Under the pieces are notes generated by a model. It did not search any database, was not told the origin of the DNA, and saw nothing but the letters and a program-made list of their open reading frames with translations. Positions 36,234 to 45,510 of a stretch of DNA of 64,000 nucleotides are shown piece by piece. Source of the DNA: Streptomyces acidiscabies (GTDB lineage Bacteria; Actinomycetota; Actinomycetes; Streptomycetales; Streptomycetaceae); the NCBI RefSeq assembly GCF_020010905.1, contig NZ_JAGJBY010000002.1, positions 3,906,001 through 3,970,000 on the forward strand, read 5' to 3'. How positions within the stretch are numbered: the stretch's first letter is position 1; every line of letters begins with the position of its first letter. A program made the position numbers and the translations under genes.

Positions 36234-36271
36234 TTCGGTTTTAGAAGCGTCATAGTGATTCGGAAATCGAA
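36234..36271 (+). promoter_or_regulatory. HxlR-type operator upstream of the CMD gene
   Basis: TTCGGTTTTAGAA (36234-36246) and TTCGGAAATCGAA (36259-36271) are imperfect versions of the two arms at 35410-35455. They lie 13 bases upstream of the start at 36285, overlapping the expected promoter. Confidence 0.6.
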
Positions 36272-36284
36272 GCAGGAGGCGTCC

Positions 36285-36839
36285 ATGCCGCGCATCGAAC
36301 CGCTCACCCCGCCCTATCTCGCGCCCATCGACCAGGCACTGCGCCGATGGATGCCTCCCGGCGCGCCACAGGAGCCGCTCACCCTGTTCCGGGTCCTGCA
36401 CCGCAACCCGGAACTCGCCTCACGCATGTTCGCCCTGGGGTCCGGCCTGCTGGGCCACGGACTTCTTCCCGCCGTCGACCGCGAGATCGTCATCGCCCGG
36501 GTGACCGCACGCACCGGCTGCGCCTACGAATGGGGAGTACACGCCGCGACCCTCGCCCAGCAGGCCGGACTGAGCCAGGAACAGCTCCGGGTCACCACCG
36601 ACGCTGACGGCGGCACCGAGTGGGCGCCCCATCATGCGGCCCTGCTCAACGCCGTCGACGAACTGCACGACACCGCACTCCTCTCACAACCCGCCTGGGA
36701 CTCCCTGCGCGCCCACTACGAAGACGCCCAGCTCCTGGAGTTCCTCGTGCTGGCCGGCTGGTACCGGACCATCAGCTACCTCGCCAACGGGCTCCTCCTG
36801 GAGGAAGAGCCCTGGGGCGCCCCGTTCCCGGCGCGGTGA
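36285..36839 (+). CDS. Carboxymuconolactone-decarboxylase-family protein
   Basis: A 184-residue all-helical protein of the AhpD/carboxymuconolactone-decarboxylase superfamily. The signature region is REIVIARVTARTGCAYEWGV followed by HAATLAQQAGLS, with one Cys and a His seven residues later. It keeps only one cysteine of the CxxC pair of AhpD, so a peroxidase role is less likely than a hydro-lyase or decarboxylase role. ATG 36285 follows CAGGAGG. The HxlR-type operator immediately upstream suggests regulation by the neighbouring HxlR protein. Confidence 0.87.
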   Translation: MPRIEPLTPPYLAPIDQALRRWMPPGAPQEPLTLFRVLHRNPELASRMFALGSGLLGHGLLPAVDREIVIARVTARTGCAYEWGVHAATLAQQAGLSQEQLRVTTDADGGTEWAPHHAALLNAVDELHDTALLSQPAWDSLRAHYEDAQLLEFLVLAGWYRTISYLANGLLLEEEPWGAPFPAR

Positions 36840-36913
36840 GCGGCTTGGGCGGGACATCGTTCACGACTTCACCCGGACAGGGATGTCCGGGTGCCGAACA
36901 ACAGGAGGTTTCC

Positions 36914-37207
36914 ATGCCCAAGGGCTACTGGGTCAGTGTCTACCGCACCATTTCCGACCCCGAGAAGCTGGCCGCCTACAACAAGTTGGCCGGTCCGGCC
37001 GTCCGGGCCGGGGGCGGGCGCAGGCTCGCCGTCGGCGGCCGGGTCGTCGCCCACGACGCCGGGATCGCCGAACGCACCGTCCTGATCGAGTTCGACACCT
37101 TCGACCAGGCGGTCGCGGCACGCGAGAGCGCGGCGTACCAGGAGGCGCTGGACGCCCTTTCCGACGGCGTCGAGCGCGACTTCCGCATCATCGAAGGCGT
37201 GGACTGA
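36914..37207 (+). CDS. DUF1330-family small protein
   Basis: A 97-residue ferredoxin-like-fold protein. The opening YWVSVYRTISDPEKLAAYN, the central Gly-rich turn and the closing SDGVERDFRIIEGVD are typical of DUF1330. Its function is unknown; relatives accompany oxidoreductases and stress genes. ATG 36914 follows AGGAGG. It begins 74 bases after the CMD-family gene on the same strand and could share its promoter. Confidence 0.87.
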   Translation: MPKGYWVSVYRTISDPEKLAAYNKLAGPAVRAGGGRRLAVGGRVVAHDAGIAERTVLIEFDTFDQAVAARESAAYQEALDALSDGVERDFRIIEGVD

Positions 37208-37266
37208 CCTCCCAAAGCCTCGCCTCGGCCAACTTGACGCACCACACCTCGGTACGAGAACTCCGG

Positions 37267-38034
37267 TCATTCGCCCGGCGCCACCGCGCGGCGAGCACCG
37301 AGGCACACCCGGTGCACCGTTGCCCCAGCCTCCGTCTCCGTCGTCAAGGACAGCCCGGCCTCCTCCACCGCCCGCCGCCCGGCCACATCGCCGTGCAGCC
37401 AGAGCGTCTCGCAGCCGCCCGCCTCAGCAGCCGTGACCGACTCGCGCAACAGAGCCCCGAGAAGCCCCCGGTCCCGCCACGCCTCGACGGCCATCAGGAC
37501 GAGGTCGGCCTGCCGTCCGTCCCACGTCAGCGCAGCCCAGCCGACCACCTCTCCGTCCGCCGCCTCGGCCAGCAGACCCCGGCCGGTCCGGGGATGCAGC
37601 AGGCCGGCGAGATCCCCCGCACCCCCGGCCGACCGAGGCGCGCACCGTGTGTGCAGAGCGGTGACCACAGGCAGATCGCGGGGCGTGGTCGCACGCAGAC
37701 GGACCGGGGTTCCACAGGCGAGACGTACGGTCCTGCGCGGCGGCGACACCACGGGACGGCACGCGAACAAGCGGAGCAGATGGACGGCGAACCGGTCCCC
37801 GACGGTGAAACGGTGACCGTCGCGCACCACCGTCAGCACCCCGCCCGCCGGATCACGCAGCCGCAGGACCGCACGGTCGTCGGCGGCGAGATACCGGACG
37901 CCGTCCCAGTGCCGCGCCTGCCAGTACACGTCGACACCGTCGAGCAACTCCCGCAGAACGTACGGCAGTCCGTCCGGATGACGCAGCGTTTGACGGACCG
38001 CGCCGAGCAGACCCACCCCTTCACCCTTCCCCAT
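37267..38034 (-). CDS. GNAT-family acetyltransferase with extended N-terminus
   Basis: A 255-residue protein. The C-terminal half is a GNAT domain (VRLRATTPRDLPVVTALHTR, then GWAALTWDGRQADLVLMAVE, then RDRGLLGALLRESVTAAEAG). The first ~100 residues form a beta-rich domain of unknown type. The acetyl-CoA loop RDRGLLGAL is less glycine-rich than usual. The start ATG 38034 is chosen because the longer open frame upstream overlaps the divergent promoter. No substrate can be suggested. Confidence 0.75.
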   Translation of the reverse strand: MGKGEGVGLLGAVRQTLRHPDGLPYVLRELLDGVDVYWQARHWDGVRYLAADDRAVLRLRDPAGGVLTVVRDGHRFTVGDRFAVHLLRLFACRPVVSPPRRTVRLACGTPVRLRATTPRDLPVVTALHTRCAPRSAGGAGDLAGLLHPRTGRGLLAEAADGEVVGWAALTWDGRQADLVLMAVEAWRDRGLLGALLRESVTAAEAGGCETLWLHGDVAGRRAVEEAGLSLTTETEAGATVHRVCLGARRAVAPGE

Positions 38035-38079
38035 GTCACGCAAAGCACAGAAAAGAATGCATACCGTAGCGTCCGCTCT

Positions 38080-39192
38080 GTGATCCCCCCGCACACCCTC
38101 ACTCCGCCCTACTTGCGCACCCGCCGCTACGCCACCTGGACGGCCGTCATCCTGGGTGCAGCGGCAGCCGGCGAGGCTGCCGAGCCCTTCCTGCCTGCTC
38201 CGCACCTGCTGGCCCCGCTGCTCACCGGACTGGCCGTCGCTGTCGCCGGATTCAGCGCCGGAAAACTACCCCTTCGGGTGAACCGCTGGATCCAGGCCGC
38301 ACTGGGTGTCCTCATGGGCAGCTACCTCGGTCCGCACGCTCTCCAGCAGACGTCCGGCCGTGCCGCCGTCCTCACCCTGGTCACCGCCGCCACCGCCCTG
38401 CTCAGCCTCGCCGGGGGCGCTGTCCTGGCCCGTGTCGGACGTGTGGACCACGCCTCCGCCCTGCTCGGCATGGTCGCCGGGGGTTCGGCGGCCGTCGTCT
38501 GCGCCGCCGAGGAACTGGACGCCGACCCACGCACGGTCGCCTTCCTCCAGTACCTGCGCGTCGCTCTGGTCGCCGCCACCGCGCCGGTGATCGCCCACTG
38601 GTTCTGCACAGCCCCCACGGGGCGGGATGCCGCGCGATCCGAGCAGTGGCTCCTGGTGAACGGCCCTCATCAGACCGCCGGTCTCCTGCTGCTGGCCGCC
38701 ACGGCAGCGACCGGCACCTGGCTCGGCACCCGCGTACGGCTTCCCAGCCCGGCCCTCCTCGGCCCCATGCTGCTCACCGCCGCCCTCACTGTCTCCGGCA
38801 CCGCCACCGGCTTCACCCCGTCCGGCCTCCTGCGCGCGGCCCTGTTCACCGCCGTCGGACTGGACATCGGCCTGCGCTTCACCCGTTCCGCCGTGGTCCG
38901 TATGCGCCGTCTGCTCCCTCTCGCGCTGACCCTGACGCTCACGATCTGCGCGGTCTGCGCCGCTCTCGCGTGGCTCATCGCCATCACCACCCGTATCCCG
39001 CCGACGGACGCCTACCTGGCCACCACCCCGGGTGGCATCAACGCGGTCCTGGCCACCGCCGTCGCCACGCGCGCCAACGTCCCGCTCATCTCGGGCGTAC
39101 AGAGCCTGCGCCTGTTCGCCATGGTGCTCATCGCGCCGCCCCTGATCCGGTGGGTGGAGCGATACCGCCCACCCCGAACGCACAAGGGATAG
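38080..39192 (+). CDS. AbrB-family membrane protein
   Basis: A 370-residue protein with about ten to eleven hydrophobic segments arranged as two related halves, the layout of the AbrB/AmoA-type membrane family (not the DNA-binding AbrB). Family stretches include LLAPLLTGLAVAVAGFSAGK, LGMVAGGSAAVVCAAEELDA and TPGGINAVLATAVATRANV. Some members are proposed to regulate or export ammonia-related compounds, but the function is unproven. GTG 38080 is the start, and the gene diverges from the acetyltransferase with only 45 bases between starts. Confidence 0.82.
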   Translation: MIPPHTLTPPYLRTRRYATWTAVILGAAAAGEAAEPFLPAPHLLAPLLTGLAVAVAGFSAGKLPLRVNRWIQAALGVLMGSYLGPHALQQTSGRAAVLTLVTAATALLSLAGGAVLARVGRVDHASALLGMVAGGSAAVVCAAEELDADPRTVAFLQYLRVALVAATAPVIAHWFCTAPTGRDAARSEQWLLVNGPHQTAGLLLLAATAATGTWLGTRVRLPSPALLGPMLLTAALTVSGTATGFTPSGLLRAALFTAVGLDIGLRFTRSAVVRMRRLLPLALTLTLTICAVCAALAWLIAITTRIPPTDAYLATTPGGINAVLATAVATRANVPLISGVQSLRLFAMVLIAPPLIRWVERYRPPRTHKG

Positions 39193-39202
39193 GGCCGCCT
39201 CG

Positions 39203-39757
39203 CTACGTGCCGTGCTCCCCGACGCGCCCGCGCGCGGCGTCGAGCATGAGGTCGAACAGGCGCCCGAGCTGCTCGCGTCCTCCTGCGATCGCCGTGGCCG
39301 AGACCATGCCGACGACGGCCGTCACCATGTCCTCGGCCCTCAGGTCCGCGCGGAGGGTTCCGTCGGCCGCGCCGGCCGCCAGCAGGTGCCGCAGTGCCCC
39401 GGCGAGCCGCTCGCGCGACGTCGCCGCCGTGACCACGCCGGTGTCGATCAGCGCCCGCAGCGCGTCGCCCATCTCGCGCTTCGCCTCCACGTAGTCGGCG
39501 AAGTGGTCCATCCAGCTGCGCAGCGCCAGATCGGGGCGCAGCTGCGCGAGCAGGGTGTCCACGCTCGCGCAGAGCTGCTCCACCTCCTCGCGGTAGAGCG
39601 CCTCGACGAGTGCCTCGCGACTGGGGAAGTGCCGGTACAGCGTGCCGATGCCGACGCCCGCCTGCCGAGCGACCTGATCGAGCGTCACCGGCCGCCCCGT
39701 CTCGCGATCGGCGGCGAACGCGGCGCGGGCGGCCTCTAGCAGCCGCTCCCGGGTCGG
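39203..39757 (-). pseudogene. TetR-family regulator lacking its start
   Basis: The frame reads TRERLLEAARAAFAADRETG, VTLDQVARQAGVGIGTLYRH and then a TetR ligand domain to residue ~185. The helix-turn-helix is intact, but a TAG at 39758-39760 precedes PTRERLLEAA and no ATG or GTG lies between it and GTG 39688, which would drop helix 1. The 5' end and promoter are missing and directly abut the truncated aldo/keto reductase on the other strand. It may yield a short protein from GTG 39688 but is probably defective. Confidence 0.75.
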
Positions 39758-40577
39758 CTACGGCGCGATGCAGCTCACCCACGGCGGCCACGTGGCGCCG
39801 GACACCGCCGTGACCGTGCTGCGGCTGGCCGCGGGGTCCGGCGTGAACCACATCGACACCGCCTGGTTCTACGGCGCCGGAACCTGCAACGCGCTCATCC
39901 GCGAGGCGCTCGCGCCGTATCCCGAGAGCCTGGTCGTGGCGACGAAGCTGGGCGCCGACAACACCGCTGACGGCGGGCTGGTTCCGGCGCAGCGCCCCGA
40001 GGAACTGCGCCGGCAGGTCGATGCGAACCTCGCCTCGCTCGGCACCGAACGCCTCGACATGGTCTACCTGCGCCGGCTCGACTTCGCGCCCGGAATCATC
40101 GCCGAGGGTGAGCAGAAGGTCGACATCGACGACCAGCTCGCCGAACTCGGCGCTCTGCGCGAGGCGGGCAAGATCCACTCGATCGCGCTCAGCAACGTCG
40201 ATGCCGACCAGGTGCGGCACGCGCTGCCGATGGGGATCGAGGCTGTGCAGAACGCGTACAACCTGCTGGACCGCGAAACGGAGCCGGTGCTCGAAGCCTG
40301 CCGCGAGCACGGCATCGCGTGGATCCCGTACATCCCGCTCGGCTCGGCGTTCCCCGGCCACCGCAAAGTGACCGAGGACGCCACGGTCCTCGCCGTCGCT
40401 CGCGAACTCGGCGCGACCGCCTCGCAGGTCGGCCTGGCCTGGCTCCTGGCGCACTACGAACGCACCCTGCTGATCCCCGGCACCGCGAACGCCGGACACC
40501 TCGCGGAGAACCTGGCCGCCCCCGACGTCGAACTCGGACCGGACGCGATGGCACGCCTCGACGCGCTGACCGGCTGA
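39750..40577 (+). pseudogene. Aldo/keto reductase lacking its 5' end
   Basis: The coding frame begins mid-protein at RVGYGAMQLTHGGHVAPDT, where aldo/keto reductases normally have some 10-15 residues before the first strand. The first possible start is the internal ATG at 39768. The rest is intact: HIDTAWFYG with catalytic Asp and Tyr, VVATKLG with Lys, and PGTANAGHLAENL for NADPH. The tetrad His is Arg (VYLRRLD), as in some subfamilies. It is the divergent partner of the TetR fragment and both lost their starts at the same point, near 39750. Translation from 39768 would lack a recognisable ribosome-binding site. Confidence 0.75.
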
Positions 40578-40637
40578 CCGCGTCCGGTCCCCGACGGTTG
40601 ACGGTCACCGGTTCCACCCCGCCTGAAGACGAACACC

Positions 40638-40653
40638 GTTCAACTCGTTCAAC
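40638..40653 (+). promoter_or_regulatory. Tandem GTTCAAC motif upstream of the CoA-transferase gene
   Basis: GTTCAACTCGTTCAAC, two identical heptamers two bases apart, lies 95 bases upstream of the CoA-transferase start. A matching tandem pair on the opposite strand lies at 60584-60599. The rest of 40578-40747 shows no gene. Confidence 0.5.
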
Positions 40654-40747
40654 ACGTCGGCGCGGCTCCGGACCTGGTTCCGGTGGTTCCGGGTGCGTTT
40701 TCCTGGATCACGAGAGCAGCGCCGCAGGGGACGGGGACGGGATACGC

Positions 40748-41803
40748 ATGACAGCGGATACGGCTGAAGGCCCGCTGCGGCACATCAGCGTTCTGGAGCT
40801 GGCGGCGGCGCACCGGATCGTGGACCGGGGAAAACGGTTGATCGCCGTGGATCTGCGGCACGCGGAGGGCCGTGCGCTGCTGCTGGACCTGGTCTCCTCG
40901 GCCGACGTACTGGTCGAGGGGTTCCGGCCCGGAGTGATGGAACGGCTCGGCCTCGGCCCGCAGCCGTGCCTGGAGCGGCGTCCCCGGCTGGTGTACGCGC
41001 GGCTCACCGGGTTCGGACGCGCGGGCCCCTGGAGCGAACGCCCGGGACACGACCTCGGGTTCTGCGCACTGTCGGGAGCGCTGGCGCTGACCGGGCCTGC
41101 CGACGGCGCTCCGCTTCCCGCCGCGAACGCCGTGGCCGACATGGGCGGTGGCGGGCTGATGCTGGCCATGGGGGTGATCGCCGCCCTGCTGGAGGCGGAG
41201 CGCGGCGGGGCCGGACAGGTCGTGGACACCTCCATGGTCGCGGGTGCCGCGTCCTTGCTGAGCATCGTCCTCGGCCTGCGGGCGAGCGGGCTGTGGTCCG
41301 ACCGGCGCGGGACCAACCTCCTCGACGGCGGGGCGCCGTACTACGCGACGTACAGGTGCTCGGACGAGCGGTACGTCGCGGTGGCCGCGCTGGAGGAACC
41401 GTTCTACCGCGCTCTCGTCGAGGCGCTCGGGATCGACAGCCGCGCCCTGGCATGGCGCGACGACCCCGGTCAGTGGCCCCTGCTGCGCCGCCTCCTCGCC
41501 ACCGCCTTCGCACGCCGTCCGCGCGACGACTGGGCCGCCGAACTCCCCCCGGACGCCTGCGTGGTTCCGGTGCTCGAACTCGGCGAGGCCGTATCGGGCT
41601 CCGCCTACACCGTCCACGCCGGCATCCCCCAACCCGTACCGGGACCGCACTTCGGCCGGACCCCGGCCGGAATCTCCCGGCCGGCACCGGAAGCCGGTCA
41701 GCACACCGCCGAAGTACTGGCCTCGTACGGCGTCCCCCAAACCCGTGTGGAGACCCTCGCGGCGCAAGGCGTCATCTGCCGTGAGAGACAGGCGGCGTCA
41801 TGA
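40748..41803 (+). CDS. CaiB/BaiF CoA-transferase-family (racemase-like), internally shortened
   Basis: A 351-residue family-III CoA-transferase or alpha-methylacyl-CoA racemase. Recognisable segments: RLIAVDLRHAEGR, ADVLVEGFRPGVMERLGLG, YARLTGFGRAGPWSERPGHD, VADMGGGGLMLAMG and AGQVVDTSMVAG. The His of PGHD and the Asp of VADMGGG match the racemase pair. However, the N-terminus jumps from ISVLELAAAH to RIVDRGKRL: the usual ~35-residue CoA-binding stretch (PGPF...LADLGADV) is missing, so activity is doubtful. The stop overlaps the P450 start (ATGA). Racemase or transferase roles cannot be separated. Confidence 0.78.
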   Translation: MTADTAEGPLRHISVLELAAAHRIVDRGKRLIAVDLRHAEGRALLLDLVSSADVLVEGFRPGVMERLGLGPQPCLERRPRLVYARLTGFGRAGPWSERPGHDLGFCALSGALALTGPADGAPLPAANAVADMGGGGLMLAMGVIAALLEAERGGAGQVVDTSMVAGAASLLSIVLGLRASGLWSDRRGTNLLDGGAPYYATYRCSDERYVAVAALEEPFYRALVEALGIDSRALAWRDDPGQWPLLRRLLATAFARRPRDDWAAELPPDACVVPVLELGEAVSGSAYTVHAGIPQPVPGPHFGRTPAGISRPAPEAGQHTAEVLASYGVPQTRVETLAAQGVICRERQAAS

Positions 41804-43068
41804 CCGTGACGCCCGGGTTCGATCTCACCGCATCCTCGTTCCACCGGAACCCCTACCCGGTCTACCGGCACCTGCGCACCCTCGGCCCCGTCGTCCGCAC
41901 CGCCCATCGCGCCTGGATCGCCACCCACTTCACGGAGGTCTCCGCACTGCTGCGGGATGCGCGGCTGCGCGCCGACTTCCCCGCCGATCCCCGCTGGGTG
42001 GAACGTCACGGAGGCGAGGACAGCGTCATGGTGGCCGACGGCCGGAGGTGGATGCTGCTGCGGGAAGACACCGGGCACCAGGAAGTACGGCGGGTGTTCC
42101 AGCGGTACTTCACACCGGCCGCCGTCGAAAGACGTGCGGAGCGTATGACGGAGACCGTCGACGCCGTACTGAGCGGACTGGACGTCACGCGTCCGGTCGA
42201 CGTGGTGTCCGAAGTCGCCGAACCCGTCGTCACGTCGACCATGTGCGACCTGCTGGGACTCCCCGTCCACCGGCGGGAGCGGTACGCCGGGTGGACCTCG
42301 GACATCAGCAGGCTCACGGACCCGGTCCCCGGACACCGGGTCAGGGAGCGCGCCGAGACCGCCATGCGGGAGTTCCGCGAGCACATCGAGGCGCTCGGAC
42401 GGCAGGGCCGGCTCACCGGGATCGCGGCGGAAGTCCTGTACGGCTCCCCCTCTCCCGCCGACGTCACCGCCAACCTGGTCATGCTCGCCATGGCCGGCAC
42501 GGACACGACGGTCAGTCAGATCACCCTCGCTGTCCACGCCCTGTTCGCCCACCCCGACCAGCTCGAACAGGCCGTACGGGAACCGGACTCGGCACTGCGC
42601 GGGGTCGCGGAGTTCGCCCGCTACGACGGACCCGTGCAACTGGTGACCAGACGCACCAGCAGGCCCGTACGGATCGGCGGGACCGAGATCCCGGCGAACG
42701 CGAAGGTCATGCTCTGCCTCGGCGCCGCCAACCACGACCCGGCACGCTACCCGGCCGCACACCGCCTCGACCTCACCCGAACCGGCGTCGCCACGCTGCC
42801 GTTCGGCGACGGTCCGCACTACTGCCTCGGCGCACGGCTCGGCCGACTGATCACAGGAACGCTCCTCTCCGCCCTTTTGCGGCGCCACCCCTCACTCAGT
42901 CCGGCCGCACCCCTCGACCGGCTCCCGTGGCGACGCAGCGTCGTGGCCCGGCGACCTGAACACCTGCCGGTCCTCCTCGACGGGCACACCCCGGCCGGGT
43001 CACGGCCACTCCCGCGACATGACCTGTACGACGACGAAGGACGGAGAAACAGCCATGGCGCCCACTGA
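41800..43068 (+). CDS. Cytochrome P450
   Basis: A 422-residue soluble bacterial P450. The I-helix oxygen motif is AMAGTDTTVS, the K-helix ExxR is EFAR in AEFARYDGPVQ, the substrate-side RRTSRPVRIGG strand follows, and the heme loop is LPFGDGPHYCLGA with the axial Cys. No redox partner is encoded nearby. ATG 41800 overlaps the CoA-transferase stop and the gene's end overlaps the AdhE start, so the three were one operon. The substrate is unknown; the CoA-transferase neighbour hints at an acyl-CoA-derived substrate. Confidence 0.93.
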   Translation: MTVTPGFDLTASSFHRNPYPVYRHLRTLGPVVRTAHRAWIATHFTEVSALLRDARLRADFPADPRWVERHGGEDSVMVADGRRWMLLREDTGHQEVRRVFQRYFTPAAVERRAERMTETVDAVLSGLDVTRPVDVVSEVAEPVVTSTMCDLLGLPVHRRERYAGWTSDISRLTDPVPGHRVRERAETAMREFREHIEALGRQGRLTGIAAEVLYGSPSPADVTANLVMLAMAGTDTTVSQITLAVHALFAHPDQLEQAVREPDSALRGVAEFARYDGPVQLVTRRTSRPVRIGGTEIPANAKVMLCLGAANHDPARYPAAHRLDLTRTGVATLPFGDGPHYCLGARLGRLITGTLLSALLRRHPSLSPAAPLDRLPWRRSVVARRPEHLPVLLDGHTPAGSRPLPRHDLYDDEGRRNSHGAH

Positions 43069-45468
43069 TGTGGACAAGCTGGTCGCGGGGGCCCGTGAAG
43101 CGCTGGCCGAGTTCGGGACTTTCGGCCAGGCGGACGTCGACCGGATCGTCACGAGAGCGGCACTGGCCGCCTTGAGCCGGAATGTCGAACTGGCCCAGCT
43201 CACGGTCGAGGAGACCGGGCGCGGCGTGGTGGAGGACAAGGCGGTCAAGAACCATTTCGCGTGTGAACACGTCGTCCACGACATGGCCGGCCTGAAAACT
43301 GTCGGCGTGATCTCCCGCGACGAAGTCCGAGGCATCACCGAGATCGCCGATCCCGCCGGGGTCATCTGCGCTGTCACCCCCGCCACCAACCCGCGCGGAC
43401 AGCGCGCGACGCGGCGGTCGCCGCTGGAGCTCCGGCCCACTGTGTGCAATGGCTCGACCAACCAGGCCGCGCGTCCACCACCGCGTACTCCTCGGGAAAT
43501 CCCGCCCTGGGCGTCGGCCCCGGCAACGTCCCGGCGTACATCGAGCGCACAGCCGACGTGACACGCGCCGTGCACGACATCGTCCTGTCCAAGACCTTCG
43601 ACAACGGGATGATCTGCGCCTCCGAGCAGACCGTGATCCTCGACGAGGAGATCGCCGCCACGGCACAGGAGGAATTCCGCCGCCTGCGTGCCCACATCGC
43701 CACCCCGCAGGAGAAACTCCTGCTGGAGCGGTACTTGTTCGGCGGCGAGGCGAAAACGCCCGGAGCCTTCAACATCGCTGCGGTGGGACGTTCGGCCTGC
43801 TGGATCGCGCGGGAAGCCGGTTTCACCGTCCCCGACGACACGTCGGTCATCCTCGCCGACACCCCAGAGCCGGGCCCGGCCGAACCGCTCACCCGCGAGA
43901 AACTGTGCCCCGTCCTCACCGTGGTCCGTACCACCGGCCGCGACCACGCCCTGCGCGTGGCCCAGGAAGTCCTCGCTCTCGACGGTCTCGGACACACCGC
44001 CACCGTCCACACCTCCGACCCCTCGTTCGCGCAGGAGTACGGGCACGCCGTCAAAGCGGCCCGGGTGGTGTGGGACGCACCGGCCTCACACGGCGCCATC
44101 GGCGGCCTCTACACCTCGTTCACCCCCTCCCTCTCCCTGGGCTGCGGCACCTCCGGCGGCAACTCCCTGTCCGGCAACATCAGCGCGCACCACCTCCTCA
44201 CCATCAAACGCGTCGGACGCCGCACCAGGAATCCCCAGTGGTTCAGGGTGCCGCCCAGGATCTACTTCGAGCCCTACTCGCTCGACTGCCTGGCAGACCT
44301 TCCGGAACTCGGCCGCGTCACGCTGGTCACCAGCCCGTCGGCGCGCCGGCGCGGTCACATCGAGCGAGTACGGGAGGCACTGGCCGGGCGCCTCTCCCCG
44401 GCGGAACTGGACGTGATCGACGACGTCGGACCCGAACCGGGGATGGATGTGGCACAGCGCGGCGCCGAGCGCATGCGGGTCTTCGGAACCGACACCGTCA
44501 TCGCCCTCGGCGGAGGCTCGGTGATGGACGCGGCCAAGGTGATGTGGCTGCTGTACGAGCATCCGGATCTCGCGTTCACGGATCTGCGGGAGAAGTTCTA
44601 CGACATGCGAAAGCGCGTGTTCGCGTTTCCCGAGACCGGCCGGCGCGCCCGCCTGATCTGCGTCCCCACGACAGCCGGCTCCGGCTCGGAGGTCACCCCC
44701 TTCGCCGTCATCACCGATCCGGCGACGGGACTGAAGTACCCGCTGGCCGACTACGCCCTCACCCCGGACGTGGCCATCTGCGACCCGACCCTGACCACCG
44801 ACCTGCCTCCCCACGTCACGGCGGACGCCGGTTTCGACGCCCTCACCCATGCCATCGAGGCGTACGTCTCCGTCTTCGCCAACGACCTCACCGACGGCCT
44901 CTGCCTCAAGGCCGTCAGACTCGTCCACGACCACCTGGAATCCGCGGTCCGTGAAGGCGCGGCCAACCCCCGAGCGCGCGAGCACCTGCACAACGCCGGC
45001 ACGATCGCCGGCATGGCTTTCGGGAATGCCTTCCTCGGCGTGACCCACGCCATGTCCCACACCCTCGGAGCCACCTACCGGCTCCCTCACGGACGGACGA
45101 ACGCGCTGCTCCTGCCCCACGTCATCCGCTACAACGGCACCCTGCCGGGCAAACTCACCGGCTGGCCGAAGTACGAGCGTTACCAAGCCCCGGAACGCTT
45201 CCAGGACATCGCCCGCTTCCTCGGCCTGCCCTCCGCAACCCCGCAGGACGCCGTCACCGCTCTTGCCACAGCCGTCGAGGACCTCCGGGAACGCGTGGGA
45301 ATCGAACCCTCCTTCCAGGCCGCCGGCATCCCGGAAGAACCTTTCCTCGCCGCCCTGCCTCAGCAGGCGATCAACGCCTACAACGACCAATGCGCCCCGG
45401 CCAACCCCCGCATGCCCATGCTCAGCGAGATGCAAGCCCTGATGCGCGACGCCTACTACGGACACTGA
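43055..45468 (+). pseudogene. Bifunctional acetaldehyde/alcohol dehydrogenase AdhE, with deletions and frameshift
   Basis: Frame one starts at ATG 43055 and runs through the N-terminal CoA-acylating aldehyde dehydrogenase to VICAVTPATNP near 43390. Homology then continues in another frame at RDAAVAAGAPAHCVQWL. Roughly 38 family residues are missing at this junction, and about 30 more between DQPG and STTAYSSGNPALG near 43475. The catalytic Cys of GMICASEQ and the whole iron-dependent alcohol dehydrogenase domain (GSGSEVTPFAV, HAIEAY, HAMSHTLGA) are intact. Intact AdhE is about 870 residues. A separate alcohol-dehydrogenase half could be translated, but the fused enzyme is lost. Confidence 0.85.
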
Positions 45469-45510
45469 GCGCCTCGCCACTCGCTCACGCCGTAAGTCGG
45501 GGACGTACGG

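Noticed and set aside
39932..40120. Loss of the catalytic His of the aldo/keto reductase tetrad (VYLRRLD)
   Set aside because: Several reductase subfamilies naturally have Arg or Asn here, so this alone is not a sign of decay. The missing 5' end is the real defect.
45469..45510. Terminator between AdhE and the DUF11-like gene
   Set aside because: No convincing stem could be drawn in this 42-base convergent gap.
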